64,000 nt of DNA from positions 5,397,501 to 5,461,500 of the forward strand of contig NZ_JALJWF010000001.1 in assembly GCF_024168645.1 (NCBI RefSeq). The letters are read 5' to 3'. Shown here piece after piece: positions 27,391 through 36,546 of this stretch. This DNA is from Pseudomonas sp. GGS8. GTDB taxonomy: Bacteria; Pseudomonadota; Gammaproteobacteria; Pseudomonadales; Pseudomonadaceae. The translations under genes were made by a program, and so were the position numbers. The notes beneath the pieces were generated by a model. It saw nothing but the letters and a program-made list of their open reading frames with translations. It was not told the DNA's origin and made no database searches. Each line of letters begins with the position of its first letter. Position 1 is the first letter of the stretch.

Positions 27391-28701
27391 ATGCAACCTT
27401 CTGTAAAAGCTCTGCTTGCCCTCACCTGCATCACCGTCAGCAGCGTTAGCCTCGGCGCTCAGACCCTGACCATCGCCACCGTCAACAACAGCGACATGAT
27501 CCGCATGCAAAAGCTCTCGAAAACCTTCGAGGCCGAGCACCCGGACATCAAACTCAATTGGGTGGTGCTTGAAGAAAACGTCCTGCGCCAACGCCTGACC
27601 ACCGACATTGCGACCCAGGGCGGGCAGTTCGATGTGTTGACCATCGGCATGTACGAAGCTGCACTCTGGGGTGCCAAGGGTTGGCTGGAACCGATGAAGG
27701 ACTTGCCGGCCAGCTACGCCCTCGACGACGTTTTCCCTTCGGTGCGTGAAGGCCTTTCGGTCAAGGGCACGCTCTATGCCCTGCCGTTCTACGCTGAAAG
27801 CTCCATCACCTATTACCGCACCGACCTGTTCAAGGATGCCGGGCTGACCATGCCGGAACGCCCGACCTGGGAACAGATCGGCGAATTCGCCAGCAAACTC
27901 ACCCATAAAGATAAAGAACAGTACGGCATCTGCCTGCGGGGCAAGGCTGGCTGGGGCGAAAACATGGCGCTGATTACCACTGTCGCCAACGCCTATGGCG
28001 CTCGCTGGTTCGATGAGAAATGGCAGCCGGAATTCACCGGCCCTGAGTGGAAAAATGCGCTGAACTTCTACGTCGACACCATGAAAAAGTCCGGCCCACC
28101 CGGCGCGTCGAGCAATGGCTTCAACGAGAACCTGGCGCTGTTCAACAGCGGTAAGTGCGCGATCTGGGTCGATGCCAGTGTGGCCGGCTCATTCGTGACC
28201 GACAAAACCCAAAGCAAGGTCAGCGACCACGTCGGCTTTACCTACGCACCGCATCAGGTCACCGACAAAGGTTCGGCCTGGCTGTATTCCTGGGCGCTGG
28301 CCATCCCGACCAGTTCCAAAGCCAAGGAAGCGGCGAAAACCTTCAGCGCCTGGGCCACATCCAGGGAATATGGTGCTCTGGTCGCGGAGAAAGACGGCAT
28401 CGCCAACGTACCGCCAGGCACTCGCGCCTCGACCTACTCCGAGGCCTACATGAATGCCGCGCCGTTCGCCAAGGTGACGCTGGAATCGCTGAAAGCCGCT
28501 GACCCTAGCAAACCGTCCCTCAAGCCCGTGCCCTACATCGGCATCCAGCTGGTGACCATTCCTGAATTCCAGGCCGTAGGCACCCAGGTCGGCAAGCTGT
28601 TCTCGGCCGCATTGATCGGCCAGACCACGGTCGATCAGGCCCTGACCGCCGCCCAGTCAACCACCGAACGTGAGATGAAGCGCGCCGGTTATCCCAAATA
28701 A
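27391..28701 (+). CDS. mtlE: polyol ABC transporter, periplasmic binding protein
   Basis: 436 residues. Signal peptide MQPSVKALLALTCITVSSVSLGAQ, then a family-1 extracellular solute-binding fold (ATVNNSDMIRMQKLSKTFE, GGQFDVLTIGMYEAALWG, LYALPFYAESSITYYR, GKCAIWVDASVAG). It captures mannitol/glucitol/arabitol in the periplasm for MtlFG. The ATG at 27391 has AAGGAG seven bases upstream; an in-frame upstream start would spoil the signal peptide. First gene of the transport operon; a 31-bp perfect hairpin follows before mtlF, which should favour excess binding protein. Confidence 0.95.
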   Translation: MQPSVKALLALTCITVSSVSLGAQTLTIATVNNSDMIRMQKLSKTFEAEHPDIKLNWVVLEENVLRQRLTTDIATQGGQFDVLTIGMYEAALWGAKGWLEPMKDLPASYALDDVFPSVREGLSVKGTLYALPFYAESSITYYRTDLFKDAGLTMPERPTWEQIGEFASKLTHKDKEQYGICLRGKAGWGENMALITTVANAYGARWFDEKWQPEFTGPEWKNALNFYVDTMKKSGPPGASSNGFNENLALFNSGKCAIWVDASVAGSFVTDKTQSKVSDHVGFTYAPHQVTDKGSAWLYSWALAIPTSSKAKEAAKTFSAWATSREYGALVAEKDGIANVPPGTRASTYSEAYMNAAPFAKVTLESLKAADPSKPSLKPVPYIGIQLVTIPEFQAVGTQVGKLFSAALIGQTTVDQALTAAQSTTEREMKRAGYPK

Positions 28702-28713
28702 CCAGCGCCCCCA

Positions 28714-28777
28714 TGTGGTAGCGAGGCTTGTGTGGTGAGGGGGCTTGCCCCCTCACCACACAAGCCTCGCTACCACA
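28714..28777. repeat. perfect 31-bp inverted REP between mtlE and mtlF
   Basis: 28714-28744 and 28747-28777 are exact reverse complements with a two-base loop. The arm begins TGTGGTAGCGAGGCTTGTGT. As RNA it would be an extremely stable hairpin inside the operon transcript, without a U-tract, so an mRNA-stabilising or partial stop element rather than a true terminator. Confidence 0.97.
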
Positions 28778-28818
28778 GTTGATCTTCATTTGTCTGTTCC
28801 CAATCGGTTCTGATCGCC

Positions 28819-29748
28819 ATGAATACTTCAACCACTGTCAAAGCTCACATGGACATCCCGCAACCGGTGCGTAAAAGCCGGTTGGCCAACCCCGGCTGGT
28901 TTCTGGTCAGCCCCTCGGTGGCGTTGCTGCTGCTGTGGATGATCGTGCCGCTGGGCATGACCGTTTACTTTTCGATGATCCGCTACAACCTCCTCTACCC
29001 CGGTGAAAACGAATTCGTGGGGCTGGAGAACTTCAGCTACTTCCTGAGTGATTCGGGTTTCCTGCCCGGCGCCACCAACACCCTGTTGCTGGTGGGCAGC
29101 GTGTTGCTGATCAGCGTCGTGTTCGGCGTGTTGATCAGCGCGTTGCTGGAGGCCAGTGAGTTTCTCGGTCGCGGCATCGTGCGGGTGATGTTGATCTCGC
29201 CGTTCTTCATCATGCCCACCGTCGGTGCGCTGATCTGGAAGAACCTGATCTTTCACCCGGTCTCGGGGATTCTTGCCTATATCTGGAAGCTGTTCGGCGC
29301 GCAGCCGGTGGACTGGCTGGCGCACTACCCGCTGCTGTCGATCATCATCATTGTGTCCTGGCAATGGCTGCCCTTCGCGGTCCTGATTTTGATGACTGCC
29401 ATGCAGTCCCTCGACCAGGAACAGAAAGAAGCCGCGCGCCTGGACGGTGCCGGCCCGATCGCCATCTTCTGGCACCTGACCTTGCCGCACCTGGCGCGGC
29501 CGATTGCGGTGGTGGTGATGATCGAAACCATCTTCCTGCTGTCGGTGTTCGCCGAAATCTTCACCACCACCAACGGCGGCCCCGGCTACGCCTCGACCAA
29601 CCTCGCCTACCTGATCTACAACCAGGCGCTGGTGCAGTTCGACGTTGGCATGGCGTCCGCCGGTGGTTTGATCGCGGTGGTAATTGCCAACATCGCGGCC
29701 ATCGTGCTGGTGCGCATGATCGGCAAAAACCTGACAGACAAAGCCTGA
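28819..29748 (+). CDS. mtlF: polyol ABC transporter permease 1
   Basis: 309 residues with six membrane helices after a cytoplasmic start (first helix near 30-50, WFLVSPSVALLLLWMIVPLG). The permease EAA loop is seen as EAARLDGAGPIAIFWHLTLPHL near 205. It is the MalF-like half of the importer, pairs with MtlG in the inner membrane and contacts MtlK. Nine bases separate its stop from mtlG. The ribosome site is poor, so it may depend on read-through translation or on the second ATG (28849). Placed just after the REP hairpin. Confidence 0.93.
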   Translation: MNTSTTVKAHMDIPQPVRKSRLANPGWFLVSPSVALLLLWMIVPLGMTVYFSMIRYNLLYPGENEFVGLENFSYFLSDSGFLPGATNTLLLVGSVLLISVVFGVLISALLEASEFLGRGIVRVMLISPFFIMPTVGALIWKNLIFHPVSGILAYIWKLFGAQPVDWLAHYPLLSIIIIVSWQWLPFAVLILMTAMQSLDQEQKEAARLDGAGPIAIFWHLTLPHLARPIAVVVMIETIFLLSVFAEIFTTTNGGPGYASTNLAYLIYNQALVQFDVGMASAGGLIAVVIANIAAIVLVRMIGKNLTDKA

Positions 29749-29758
29749 GGCCTGCGCC

Positions 29759-30589
29759 ATGACTCTTCAACAATCCCGTCGCCTGCAAAGCCTGCTGCTC
29801 GGCACCCTGGCCTGGGCCATCGCAATCCTGATTTTCTTCCCGATCTTCTGGATGGTGCTGACCAGTTTCAAGACCGAAATCGACGCATTCGCCACGCCGC
29901 CGCAGTTCATCTTCACGCCGACGCTGGAAAACTACCTGCACATCAACGAGCGCAGCGATTACTTCAGCTTCGCCTGGAACTCGGTGGTGATTTCTTTCAG
30001 CGCCACCGCTTTGTGCCTGCTGATTGCGGTGCCGGCGGCCTACTCCATGGCGTTCTACGAAACCCAACGCACCAAAGGCACGCTGCTGTGGATGCTCTCC
30101 ACCAAGATGCTGCCGCCGGTGGGCGTGCTGATGCCGATCTACCTGTTGGCCAAGAGCTTTAGCCTGCTGGATACGCGAATCGCGCTGATCGTGATCTACA
30201 CACTGATCAACCTGCCGATCGTGGTCTGGATGATTTACACCTACTTCAAAGACATCCCCAAGGACATCCTCGAAGCGGCACGCCTGGATGGCGCCACGTT
30301 ATGGCAGGAAATGGTCCGGGTGCTGCTGCCGATCGCGAAGGGCGGCCTGGCTTCCACGGTTTTACTGTCGCTGATCCTGTGCTGGAACGAGGCGTTCTGG
30401 TCGCTGAACCTGACCTCATCGAAAGCCGCGCCACTGACCGCGTTGATCGCCTCGTACTCAAGCCCCGAAGGTTTGTTCTGGGCCAAATTGTCGGCGGTGT
30501 CGACCCTGGCTTGTGCGCCGATCCTGATCTTCGGCTGGATCAGCCAAAAACAATTGGTCCGCGGCCTGTCGTTTGGCGCTGTGAAATAG
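29759..30589 (+). CDS. mtlG: polyol ABC transporter permease 2
   Basis: 276 residues, six helices, MalG-like. The first helix is at about 12-33 (LLGTLAWAIAILIFFPIFWMVL). The EAA motif ILEAARLDGATLWQEMVRVLLP is near residue 170. It ends with a hydrophobic helix and RGLSFGAVK, the usual MalG-type tail. GAGG lies eight bases before the ATG. It forms the translocation pore with MtlF. It is tightly spaced in the operon (10 bases after mtlF, 32 before mtlK), consistent with a single transcript. Confidence 0.94.
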   Translation: MTLQQSRRLQSLLLGTLAWAIAILIFFPIFWMVLTSFKTEIDAFATPPQFIFTPTLENYLHINERSDYFSFAWNSVVISFSATALCLLIAVPAAYSMAFYETQRTKGTLLWMLSTKMLPPVGVLMPIYLLAKSFSLLDTRIALIVIYTLINLPIVVWMIYTYFKDIPKDILEAARLDGATLWQEMVRVLLPIAKGGLASTVLLSLILCWNEAFWSLNLTSSKAAPLTALIASYSSPEGLFWAKLSAVSTLACAPILIFGWISQKQLVRGLSFGAVK

Positions 30590-30621
30590 CCCTTAAAGAA
30601 CAAACATAAAGGAGCGCCATC

Positions 30622-31725
30622 ATGGCCAACCTGAAAATAAAAAATCTGCAAAAAGGCTTCGAAGGTTTTTCCATCATCAAAGGCATCGACCTGGAAGTGA
30701 ACGACAAGGAATTCGTGGTGTTCGTCGGCCCGTCGGGTTGCGGCAAGTCCACCCTGCTGCGGCTGATCGCTGGCCTTGAGGAAGTCAGCGGCGGCACCAT
30801 CGAGCTCGATGGCCGCGACATCACCGAAGTCAGCCCGGCCAAGCGCGACCTGGCGATGGTGTTCCAGACCTACGCCCTGTACCCGCACATGAGCGTGCGC
30901 AAAAACATGTCGTTCGCCCTCGACCTGGCCGGTGTCGCGAAAGCCGAAGTCGAGAAGAAGGTCGGTGAAGCAGCGCGCATTCTGGAACTCGGGCCGATGC
31001 TCGAACGTAAACCCAAACAACTGTCCGGCGGCCAGCGTCAGCGCGTGGCGATCGGCCGCGCCATCGTGCGCAACCCGAAAATCTTCCTGTTCGACGAACC
31101 GCTGTCCAACCTCGACGCCGCCCTGCGGGTGCAGATGCGCCTGGAACTGTTGCGCCTGCACAAAGAACTGCAAGCCACCATGATCTACGTGACCCACGAT
31201 CAGGTCGAAGCCATGACCATGGCCGACAAAGTCGTCGTGCTCAATGGCGGCAAGATCGAGCAGGTCGGGTCGCCACTGGACCTGTATCACCAGCCGGCCA
31301 ACCTGTTTGTCGCAGGCTTTCTCGGCACACCGAAAATGGGCTTCCTCAAAGGTAAAGTCACCCGTGTTGAAAGCCGGGGCTGCGAAGTGCTGCTGGACGC
31401 CGGCACCCGCATCACCCTGCCGCTGAGCGCTGCCAACCTGAGCGTCGGCGGCGCGGTGACGCTGGGCATTCGCCCGGAACACCTGGAGTTGGCGCAACCT
31501 GGCGACTGCACGTTGCAAGTCACCGCCGATGTCAGCGAACGTTTGGGCAGCGACACCTTCTGCCATGTGCTGACGTCGTCCGGCGAAGCGCTGACCATGC
31601 GTGTTCGCGGTGATCTGGCCAGCCGTTATGGCGAAACCCTGAGCCTGCACCTGGACGCCGAACACTGCCATTTATTCGATGCCGACGGCGTGGCGCTGAC
31701 CCGCCCACTGCGCGCCGCGGCCTGA
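30622..31725 (+). CDS. mtlK: polyol ABC transporter ATPase
   Basis: 367 residues, MalK/UgpC class. Walker [10 protein letters not shown] (residues 37-45), Q-loop [12 protein letters not shown], signature [14 protein letters not shown] near 133, Walker [13 protein letters not shown] near 155, switch His in VTHDQ near 191. The regulatory OB-fold domain (about 235-365) includes GIRPEHLEL. It powers uptake by MtlEFG; the MalK-type C-domain may also carry regulatory contacts. AAGGAG lies eight bases before the ATG. Sixteen bases separate it from mtlD. Confidence 0.95.
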   Translation: MANLKIKNLQKGFEGFSIIKGIDLEVNDKEFVVFVGPSGCGKSTLLRLIAGLEEVSGGTIELDGRDITEVSPAKRDLAMVFQTYALYPHMSVRKNMSFALDLAGVAKAEVEKKVGEAARILELGPMLERKPKQLSGGQRQRVAIGRAIVRNPKIFLFDEPLSNLDAALRVQMRLELLRLHKELQATMIYVTHDQVEAMTMADKVVVLNGGKIEQVGSPLDLYHQPANLFVAGFLGTPKMGFLKGKVTRVESRGCEVLLDAGTRITLPLSAANLSVGGAVTLGIRPEHLELAQPGDCTLQVTADVSERLGSDTFCHVLTSSGEALTMRVRGDLASRYGETLSLHLDAEHCHLFDADGVALTRPLRAAA

Positions 31726-31741
31726 TATCAGAGAACATTCG

Positions 31742-33214
31742 ATGAAACTGAATAAGTCCAACCTCAACCGCCTCGCCCCCGAGGTGGCCCTGCCCGCCTA
31801 CACCCTGAGCGACACCCGCCAGGGCATCGCGCACATTGGCGTCGGCGGTTTCCACCGCGCGCATCAGGCGTACTACACCGACGCCTTGATGAACACCGGC
31901 GAAGCACTGGACTGGGCCATCTGCGGGGTTGGCCTGCGCGCCGAAGACCGTCGTGCCCGGGACGATCTCAAAGAACAGGATTACCTGTTCACCCTGTTTG
32001 AACTGGGCGATACCGACGACACCGAAGTGCGGGTCATCGGCGCTATCCGCGACATGCTGCTGGCCGAAGACAGCGCCGAAGCGCTGATCGATAAACTGGC
32101 CAGCCCCGAAATCCGCATCGTCTCGCTGACCATCACCGAGGGCGGCTACTGCATCGACGACAGCAACGGCGAGTTCATGGCGCACCTGCCGCAGATCCAG
32201 CACGACCTGGCCAACCCGAACGCACCGAAAACCGTGTTCGGCTTCCTCTGCGCTGCGCTGGCCAAACGGCGTGCAGCCGGCACCCCCGCGTTTACGCTGA
32301 TGTCCTGCGATAACCTGCCGCACAACGGCGCGGTGACCCGTAAAGCCTTGCTCGCATTCGCCGCCCTGCGCGATGCCGATTTGCACGACTGGATCGAGTG
32401 CAACGTCAGCTTTCCCAACGCCATGGTCGACCGCATCACACCGATGACCAGCACCGAGCATCGCCTGCAACTGCACGACAAACACAGCATCGACGACGCC
32501 TGGCCGGTGGTCTGCGAACCGTTTGTGCAATGGGTGCTGGAAGACAAATTCGTCAACGGTCGTCCGGCCTGGGAAAAGGTCGGCGTGCAGTTCACCGACG
32601 ACGTCACGCCTTACGAAGAGATGAAGATCAAACTGCTCAACGGCAGCCACCTGGCCCTGACCTATCTGGGTTTTTTGAAGGGTTACCGCTTCGTTCACGA
32701 AACCATGAACGACCCGCTGTTCGTGCGCTACATGCGCGCCTACATGGACCTGGACGTGACGCCGCAACTGGCGCCAGTGCCAGGGATCGACCTGACCGAG
32801 TACAAAAACACCCTGGTGGCGCGCTTCTCCAACCAGGCGATTGCCGATCAACTGGAGCGGGTGTGTTCGGACGGCTCATCGAAGTTTCCGAAATTCACCG
32901 TGCCGACTCTCAACCGCTTGATCGCCGACGGCCGCGAAACCAAGCGTGCGGCGCTGGTGGTGGCAGCGTGGGCGCTGTACCTCAAAGGCGTGGATGAGAA
33001 TGGTCACACCTTTTCGATTCCTGATCCGCGGGCGGCGTTCTGTCAGGCGCTGGTGAGCGATGATGCGTTGATCACTCAGCGGCTGCTGGACGTTGAGGAG
33101 ATTTTCGGCACGGCGATACCGCGTTCGCCAGAGTTCGTCGCAGCGTTCGAGTGGTGCTGCAACAGCTTGCGCGAGGTTGGGGTGACGCGGACGCTGGAGC
33201 GGGTGTTGGCCTGA
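31742..33214 (+). CDS. mtlD: mannitol 2-dehydrogenase (long-chain polyol dehydrogenase)
   Basis: 490 residues, the usual length for the monomeric, zinc-independent polyol dehydrogenases. NAD-binding GVGGFHRAHQAYY near 35, SLTITEGGYCID near 125, MSCDNLPHNG near 187, and the catalytic Lys region KIKLLNGSHLALTYLG near 295 with Asn and His. It oxidises D-mannitol to fructose and also D-arabitol to xylulose and sorbitol to fructose, explaining the kinases downstream. It follows mtlK by 16 bases, inside the operon. A REP pair separates it from the kinase genes. Confidence 0.95.
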   Translation: MKLNKSNLNRLAPEVALPAYTLSDTRQGIAHIGVGGFHRAHQAYYTDALMNTGEALDWAICGVGLRAEDRRARDDLKEQDYLFTLFELGDTDDTEVRVIGAIRDMLLAEDSAEALIDKLASPEIRIVSLTITEGGYCIDDSNGEFMAHLPQIQHDLANPNAPKTVFGFLCAALAKRRAAGTPAFTLMSCDNLPHNGAVTRKALLAFAALRDADLHDWIECNVSFPNAMVDRITPMTSTEHRLQLHDKHSIDDAWPVVCEPFVQWVLEDKFVNGRPAWEKVGVQFTDDVTPYEEMKIKLLNGSHLALTYLGFLKGYRFVHETMNDPLFVRYMRAYMDLDVTPQLAPVPGIDLTEYKNTLVARFSNQAIADQLERVCSDGSSKFPKFTVPTLNRLIADGRETKRAALVVAAWALYLKGVDENGHTFSIPDPRAAFCQALVSDDALITQRLLDVEEIFGTAIPRSPEFVAAFEWCCNSLREVGVTRTLERVLA

Positions 33215-33236
33215 GCCCTGTGGTGTGATTGCTGTC

Positions 33237-33333
33237 GTCATCGCGGGCAAGCCCGCTCCCACAGGGAGCAGCGTTGTTCACAAATCTGTGTTCCACCACG
33301 GACCACTGTGGGAGCGGGCTTGCCCGCGATGAC
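33237..33333. repeat. REP pair (BIME) between mtlD and the xylulokinase gene
   Basis: Arms 33237-33264 and 33306-33333 are exact 28-base reverse complements of the GTCATCGCGGGCAAGCCCGC type, with a 41-base spacer. May lower expression of the two downstream kinases. Confidence 0.93.
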
Positions 33334-33398
33334 TGACTGACAGACACCATAAATGTTGAATACGCACTGATATCGACCTGACGATCCAAGGATCTTCC

Positions 33399-34895
33399 AT
33401 GGCAAACCAACAACTGTTTCTGGGCATCGACTGCGGCACCCAAGGCACCAAAGCCGTGATCCTCGACGCGCACAGCGGCCAGGTCCTCGGTCAGGGCGCC
33501 GCCGTCCACAGCCTCATCAGCGGTGCCAATGGCCGTCGCGAGCAAGACCCCGCCCAGTGGCTGGAAGCCTTTACCCTGGCGACCCGCCACGCACTGCTCG
33601 CCGCGGGTGTGGACGGTCAGGCCATTCTCGGCATCGGCGTTTCCGGCCAGCAACATGGTCTGGTGCTGCTCGACGATCACGGCCAGGTGCTGCGCCCGGC
33701 CAAGCTCTGGTGCGATACCGAATCCACCCCGGAGAATGATCGTCTGCTGACTCATCTGGGCGGCGAAAAGGCTTCACTGGAACGCCTCGGCGTGGTCATC
33801 GCGCCGGGCTACACCGTGTCCAAGCTGCTCTGGACCAAAGAACAGCACCCGGAAATTTTCGCCCGGATCGCCCGCATCCTGCTGCCCCATGACTACCTCA
33901 ACTATTGGCTCACCGGCCGCAGTTGCAGCGAGTATGGCGATGCGTCGGGCACCGGTTATTTCAACGTGCGCACGCGTCAGTGGGACTTGCAACTGCTGCG
34001 CGACATCGACCCCAGCGGGCGCCTGCAAGCCGCGCTCCCGGAGCTGATCGATGCCCACCAGCCGGTCGGCACGCTCCTGCCAGGCATCGCCGAACATCTG
34101 GGCATCAACCCCAAGGCACGGGTCTCCAGCGGCGGTGGCGACAACATGATGGGCGCGATTGGCACCGGCAACATCAAGCCTGGCGCGATCACCATGAGCC
34201 TCGGTTCCTCGGGGACGGTCTACGCCTATGCCGAGCAAGCGCACGTGAGCCCGGACGCCTCGGTGGCAACGTTCTGTTCCTCCACCGGCGGCTGGCTGCC
34301 GCTGATCTGCACGATGAACCTGACCAATGCCACCGGCGCGATTCGCGAGCTGTTCGACCTGGATATCGAGCAGTTCAACACCTTGGTCGAGCAAGCGCCG
34401 ATTGGTGCCGAAGGCGTGTGCATGCTGCCCTTCCTCAATGGCGAACGCGTGCCCGCCCTGCCCCATGCCAGCGGCAGTCTGCTGGGGTTGACCATGACCA
34501 ACCTGACCCGGGCCAACCTGTGCCGCGCCGTGGTGGAAGGCACCACCTTCGGTTTGCGTTACGGACTGGACCTACTGCGCCACAATGGCTTACAAAGCCG
34601 CAGCATCTGCCTGATCGGCGGCGGCTCGAAGAGCCCGGTGTGGCGCCAGATCGTCGCCGACATCATGAACACGCCGGTGATTTGTCCCGAACACAGCGAG
34701 GCCGCGGCCCTTGGTGCAGCGATTCAGGCGGCGTGGTGCACGTCCTGGACAAACGGGCATGAAGACAGCCTCACGGATCTGTGCGAGCGTTGTGTGAAGC
34801 TCGATCCGGCCAGTGAAACCTTGCCGATTGCAGAAAATGTACTGGCCTGTCAGCAGGCCTATGAACGCTATCAACAGCATGTCGTAACCCTTTAA
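33399..34895 (+). CDS. mtlY: xylulokinase
   Basis: 498 residues of the FGGY kinase family. Phosphate-binding FLGIDCGTQGTKAVILD at the start, GVSGQQHGLVLLD near 75 (XylB signature), and the second FGGY signature region with SRSICLIGGGSKSPVWRQI near 400-415, then EAAALGAAIQAAW. It phosphorylates xylulose formed by MtlD from arabitol. AAGGA lies seven bases before the ATG. Thirteen bases separate it from the fructokinase gene. Same strand as mtlEFGKD but after a 184-base REP-containing gap, so it may be transcribed partly on its own. Confidence 0.94.
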   Translation: MANQQLFLGIDCGTQGTKAVILDAHSGQVLGQGAAVHSLISGANGRREQDPAQWLEAFTLATRHALLAAGVDGQAILGIGVSGQQHGLVLLDDHGQVLRPAKLWCDTESTPENDRLLTHLGGEKASLERLGVVIAPGYTVSKLLWTKEQHPEIFARIARILLPHDYLNYWLTGRSCSEYGDASGTGYFNVRTRQWDLQLLRDIDPSGRLQAALPELIDAHQPVGTLLPGIAEHLGINPKARVSSGGGDNMMGAIGTGNIKPGAITMSLGSSGTVYAYAEQAHVSPDASVATFCSSTGGWLPLICTMNLTNATGAIRELFDLDIEQFNTLVEQAPIGAEGVCMLPFLNGERVPALPHASGSLLGLTMTNLTRANLCRAVVEGTTFGLRYGLDLLRHNGLQSRSICLIGGGSKSPVWRQIVADIMNTPVICPEHSEAAALGAAIQAAWCTSWTNGHEDSLTDLCERCVKLDPASETLPIAENVLACQQAYERYQQHVVTL

Positions 34896-34908
34896 AGAGC
34901 GAGCAACT

Positions 34909-35847
34909 ATGTATCTGGTGTGTGGTGAAGCGCTGTTCGATTTCTTCAGCGAAGACGATGCCAGCGGTCTGGCGTCCAAAGTGAATTTCAAGGCGATTGC
35001 CGGCGGCTCGCCGTTCAATGTCGCGGTAGGTTTGCGCCGTTTGGGCGTGGATGCCGCACTGTTTGCCGGGCTGTCGACCGATTACCTCGGCCGACGGTTG
35101 CAGCAAGTGCTGCAGGATGAAGGCGTGCGCCCGGATTACCTCGTGGACTTTGCCGCGCCGACCACGCTGGCGATGGTGGCGGTCGGTGCCAATGGCTCGC
35201 CCCACTACAGCTTTCGTGGCGAAGGCTGCGCTGACCGGCAATTGAAACTGGAGCACCTGCCAGAACTGGAGCCCGAAGTGCGCGGCTTGCACATCGGCTC
35301 GTTCTCGCTGGTGGTGCAACCGATTGCCGATACTTTGCTGGCGCTGGTGCAGCGCGAAAGCGGCAAACGCCTGATCAGCCTCGACCCGAACGTGCGCCTG
35401 AATCCCGAGCCGAATATCGAGCTGTGGCGTTCGCGGATTGCCACCCTGGTGGAGCTTGCCGACCTGATCAAGGTCAGCGACGAAGATTTGAGCCTGTTGT
35501 ACCCCGAGCAGGATCCGCAGCGCGTGATCGAAGGCTGGCTGGAGCATCGCTGTCAGTTAGTGTTCCTGACCCGTGGCGGTCAGGGGGCGACGGTGTTCAG
35601 CCGTAGACACGGTTCGTGGTCGGTACCGGCTTGTTCGGTAAAGATTGCCGACACCGTGGGAGCTGGCGATACCTTCCAGGCAGCGCTGATTACTTGGCTG
35701 ACCGAGCAGCAGCTGGATTCGGTCGAGGGTGTGCAGCGACTGAGCCGTGAGCAGATTGACGCGATGCTCAGGTTTGCAGTGAGCGCCGCCGCGTTGACCT
35801 GCAGCAAGACCGGGCCGGATTTGCCGTATCGGCGGCAGTTGAGCTGA
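34909..35847 (+). CDS. mtlZ: fructokinase (PfkB/ribokinase family)
   Basis: 312 residues. The PfkB signatures are visible: GGSPFNVAVGLRRLG near 27-41, and DTVGAGDTFQAALITWL near 245 with the catalytic Asp of GAGD. It phosphorylates fructose made by MtlD to fructose 6-phosphate. Last gene of the mannitol operon, 13 bases after the xylulokinase gene, with AGAGCGAG upstream of the ATG. A 12-bp hairpin follows at 35877-35902. Confidence 0.93.
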   Translation: MYLVCGEALFDFFSEDDASGLASKVNFKAIAGGSPFNVAVGLRRLGVDAALFAGLSTDYLGRRLQQVLQDEGVRPDYLVDFAAPTTLAMVAVGANGSPHYSFRGEGCADRQLKLEHLPELEPEVRGLHIGSFSLVVQPIADTLLALVQRESGKRLISLDPNVRLNPEPNIELWRSRIATLVELADLIKVSDEDLSLLYPEQDPQRVIEGWLEHRCQLVFLTRGGQGATVFSRRHGSWSVPACSVKIADTVGAGDTFQAALITWLTEQQLDSVEGVQRLSREQIDAMLRFAVSAAALTCSKTGPDLPYRRQLS

Positions 35848-35876
35848 AATACACGCCCCCATACCTCCTCTACTAT

Positions 35877-35902
35877 GGCAGGTCCTGACTTCAGGGCCTG
35901 CC
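35877..35902 (+). terminator. hairpin after the mannitol operon
   Basis: GGCAGGTCCTGA pairs with TCAGGGCCTGCC across a two-base loop, with one G-U pair. No U-run follows, so it is a processing or weak termination hairpin at best. Confidence 0.45.
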
Positions 35903-35925
35903 GGTGGACTTGAATAAAAGACAGC

Positions 35926-36507
35926 TTGCCTATTTTTCTTCATTGGGCGTTATGTCTTTTCTCCCAATATATTCAGCATGCCGACCAATACATCGGGGCT
36001 CAGCAACTATCCGCTGCCGCCGATGGTGAGCAGCATCCGTTCAACAAGTACACCCGTTACTATGCGGTCCCCCCATCGAAATGGATGAACCTGACGATCA
36101 CCAGCACCATTACACAGTTCCTCTCCTGCCAGTTCCGTGAGGCGCAAGCGACCGTGGGTGACGACACTCTTTACGAAGACTTACTGAAGAAAGTATTGCC
36201 TGACCGGCACGATGTCGATGAGTGGTATTACGACGTGTATACACCACTCATTCAAGCGATCTATAGCGACAGTAAAGAAGAAGCGTCAAAACTACTGAAG
36301 AAATATTGCCAACGATGGTATCCAGCGTTCGAGCAGGCTCCGTGGCACGACACCCACCTTCAAGGAGAGCACGGAATCTACGTTGGCTATTGGGCCTTTG
36401 AGGCCGGTGCGATTGCCTTTCTATACGGCATAGACGACAACACCATCGATCACATGGTTTACCCCAAAGACCTGGTTGAATATGCCAGGAGCCGCGCTAA
36501 CACGTAA
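35926..36507 (+). pseudogene. PoNi-type (DUF1911) immunity gene, probably 5'-truncated
   Basis: The open frame gives at most 193 residues; intact PoNi proteins have an added N-terminal DUF1910 region and about 260-280 residues. The C-terminus reads YVGYWAFEAGAIAFLYGIDD then YPKDLVEYARSR, the hallmark of the DUF1911/PoNi_C family that neutralises PoNe DNase toxins. The only upstream start is a TTG without a ribosome site, and the first in-frame ATG is 52 codons in (36082), so the gene looks cut or shifted at its 5' end. AT-rich compared with its neighbours. No toxin gene or VgrG/Rhs is adjacent: an orphan immunity gene or relic. Confidence 0.6.
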
Positions 36508-36546
36508 ACTCTGCCCTCTTCAAGAAAAGGACTCGGATTCAACGTC

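Noticed and set aside
28828..29760. 310-codon minus-strand frame opposite mtlF
   Set aside because: Antisense to a clear permease gene; His/Gln/Asp-rich translation typical of a shadow frame.
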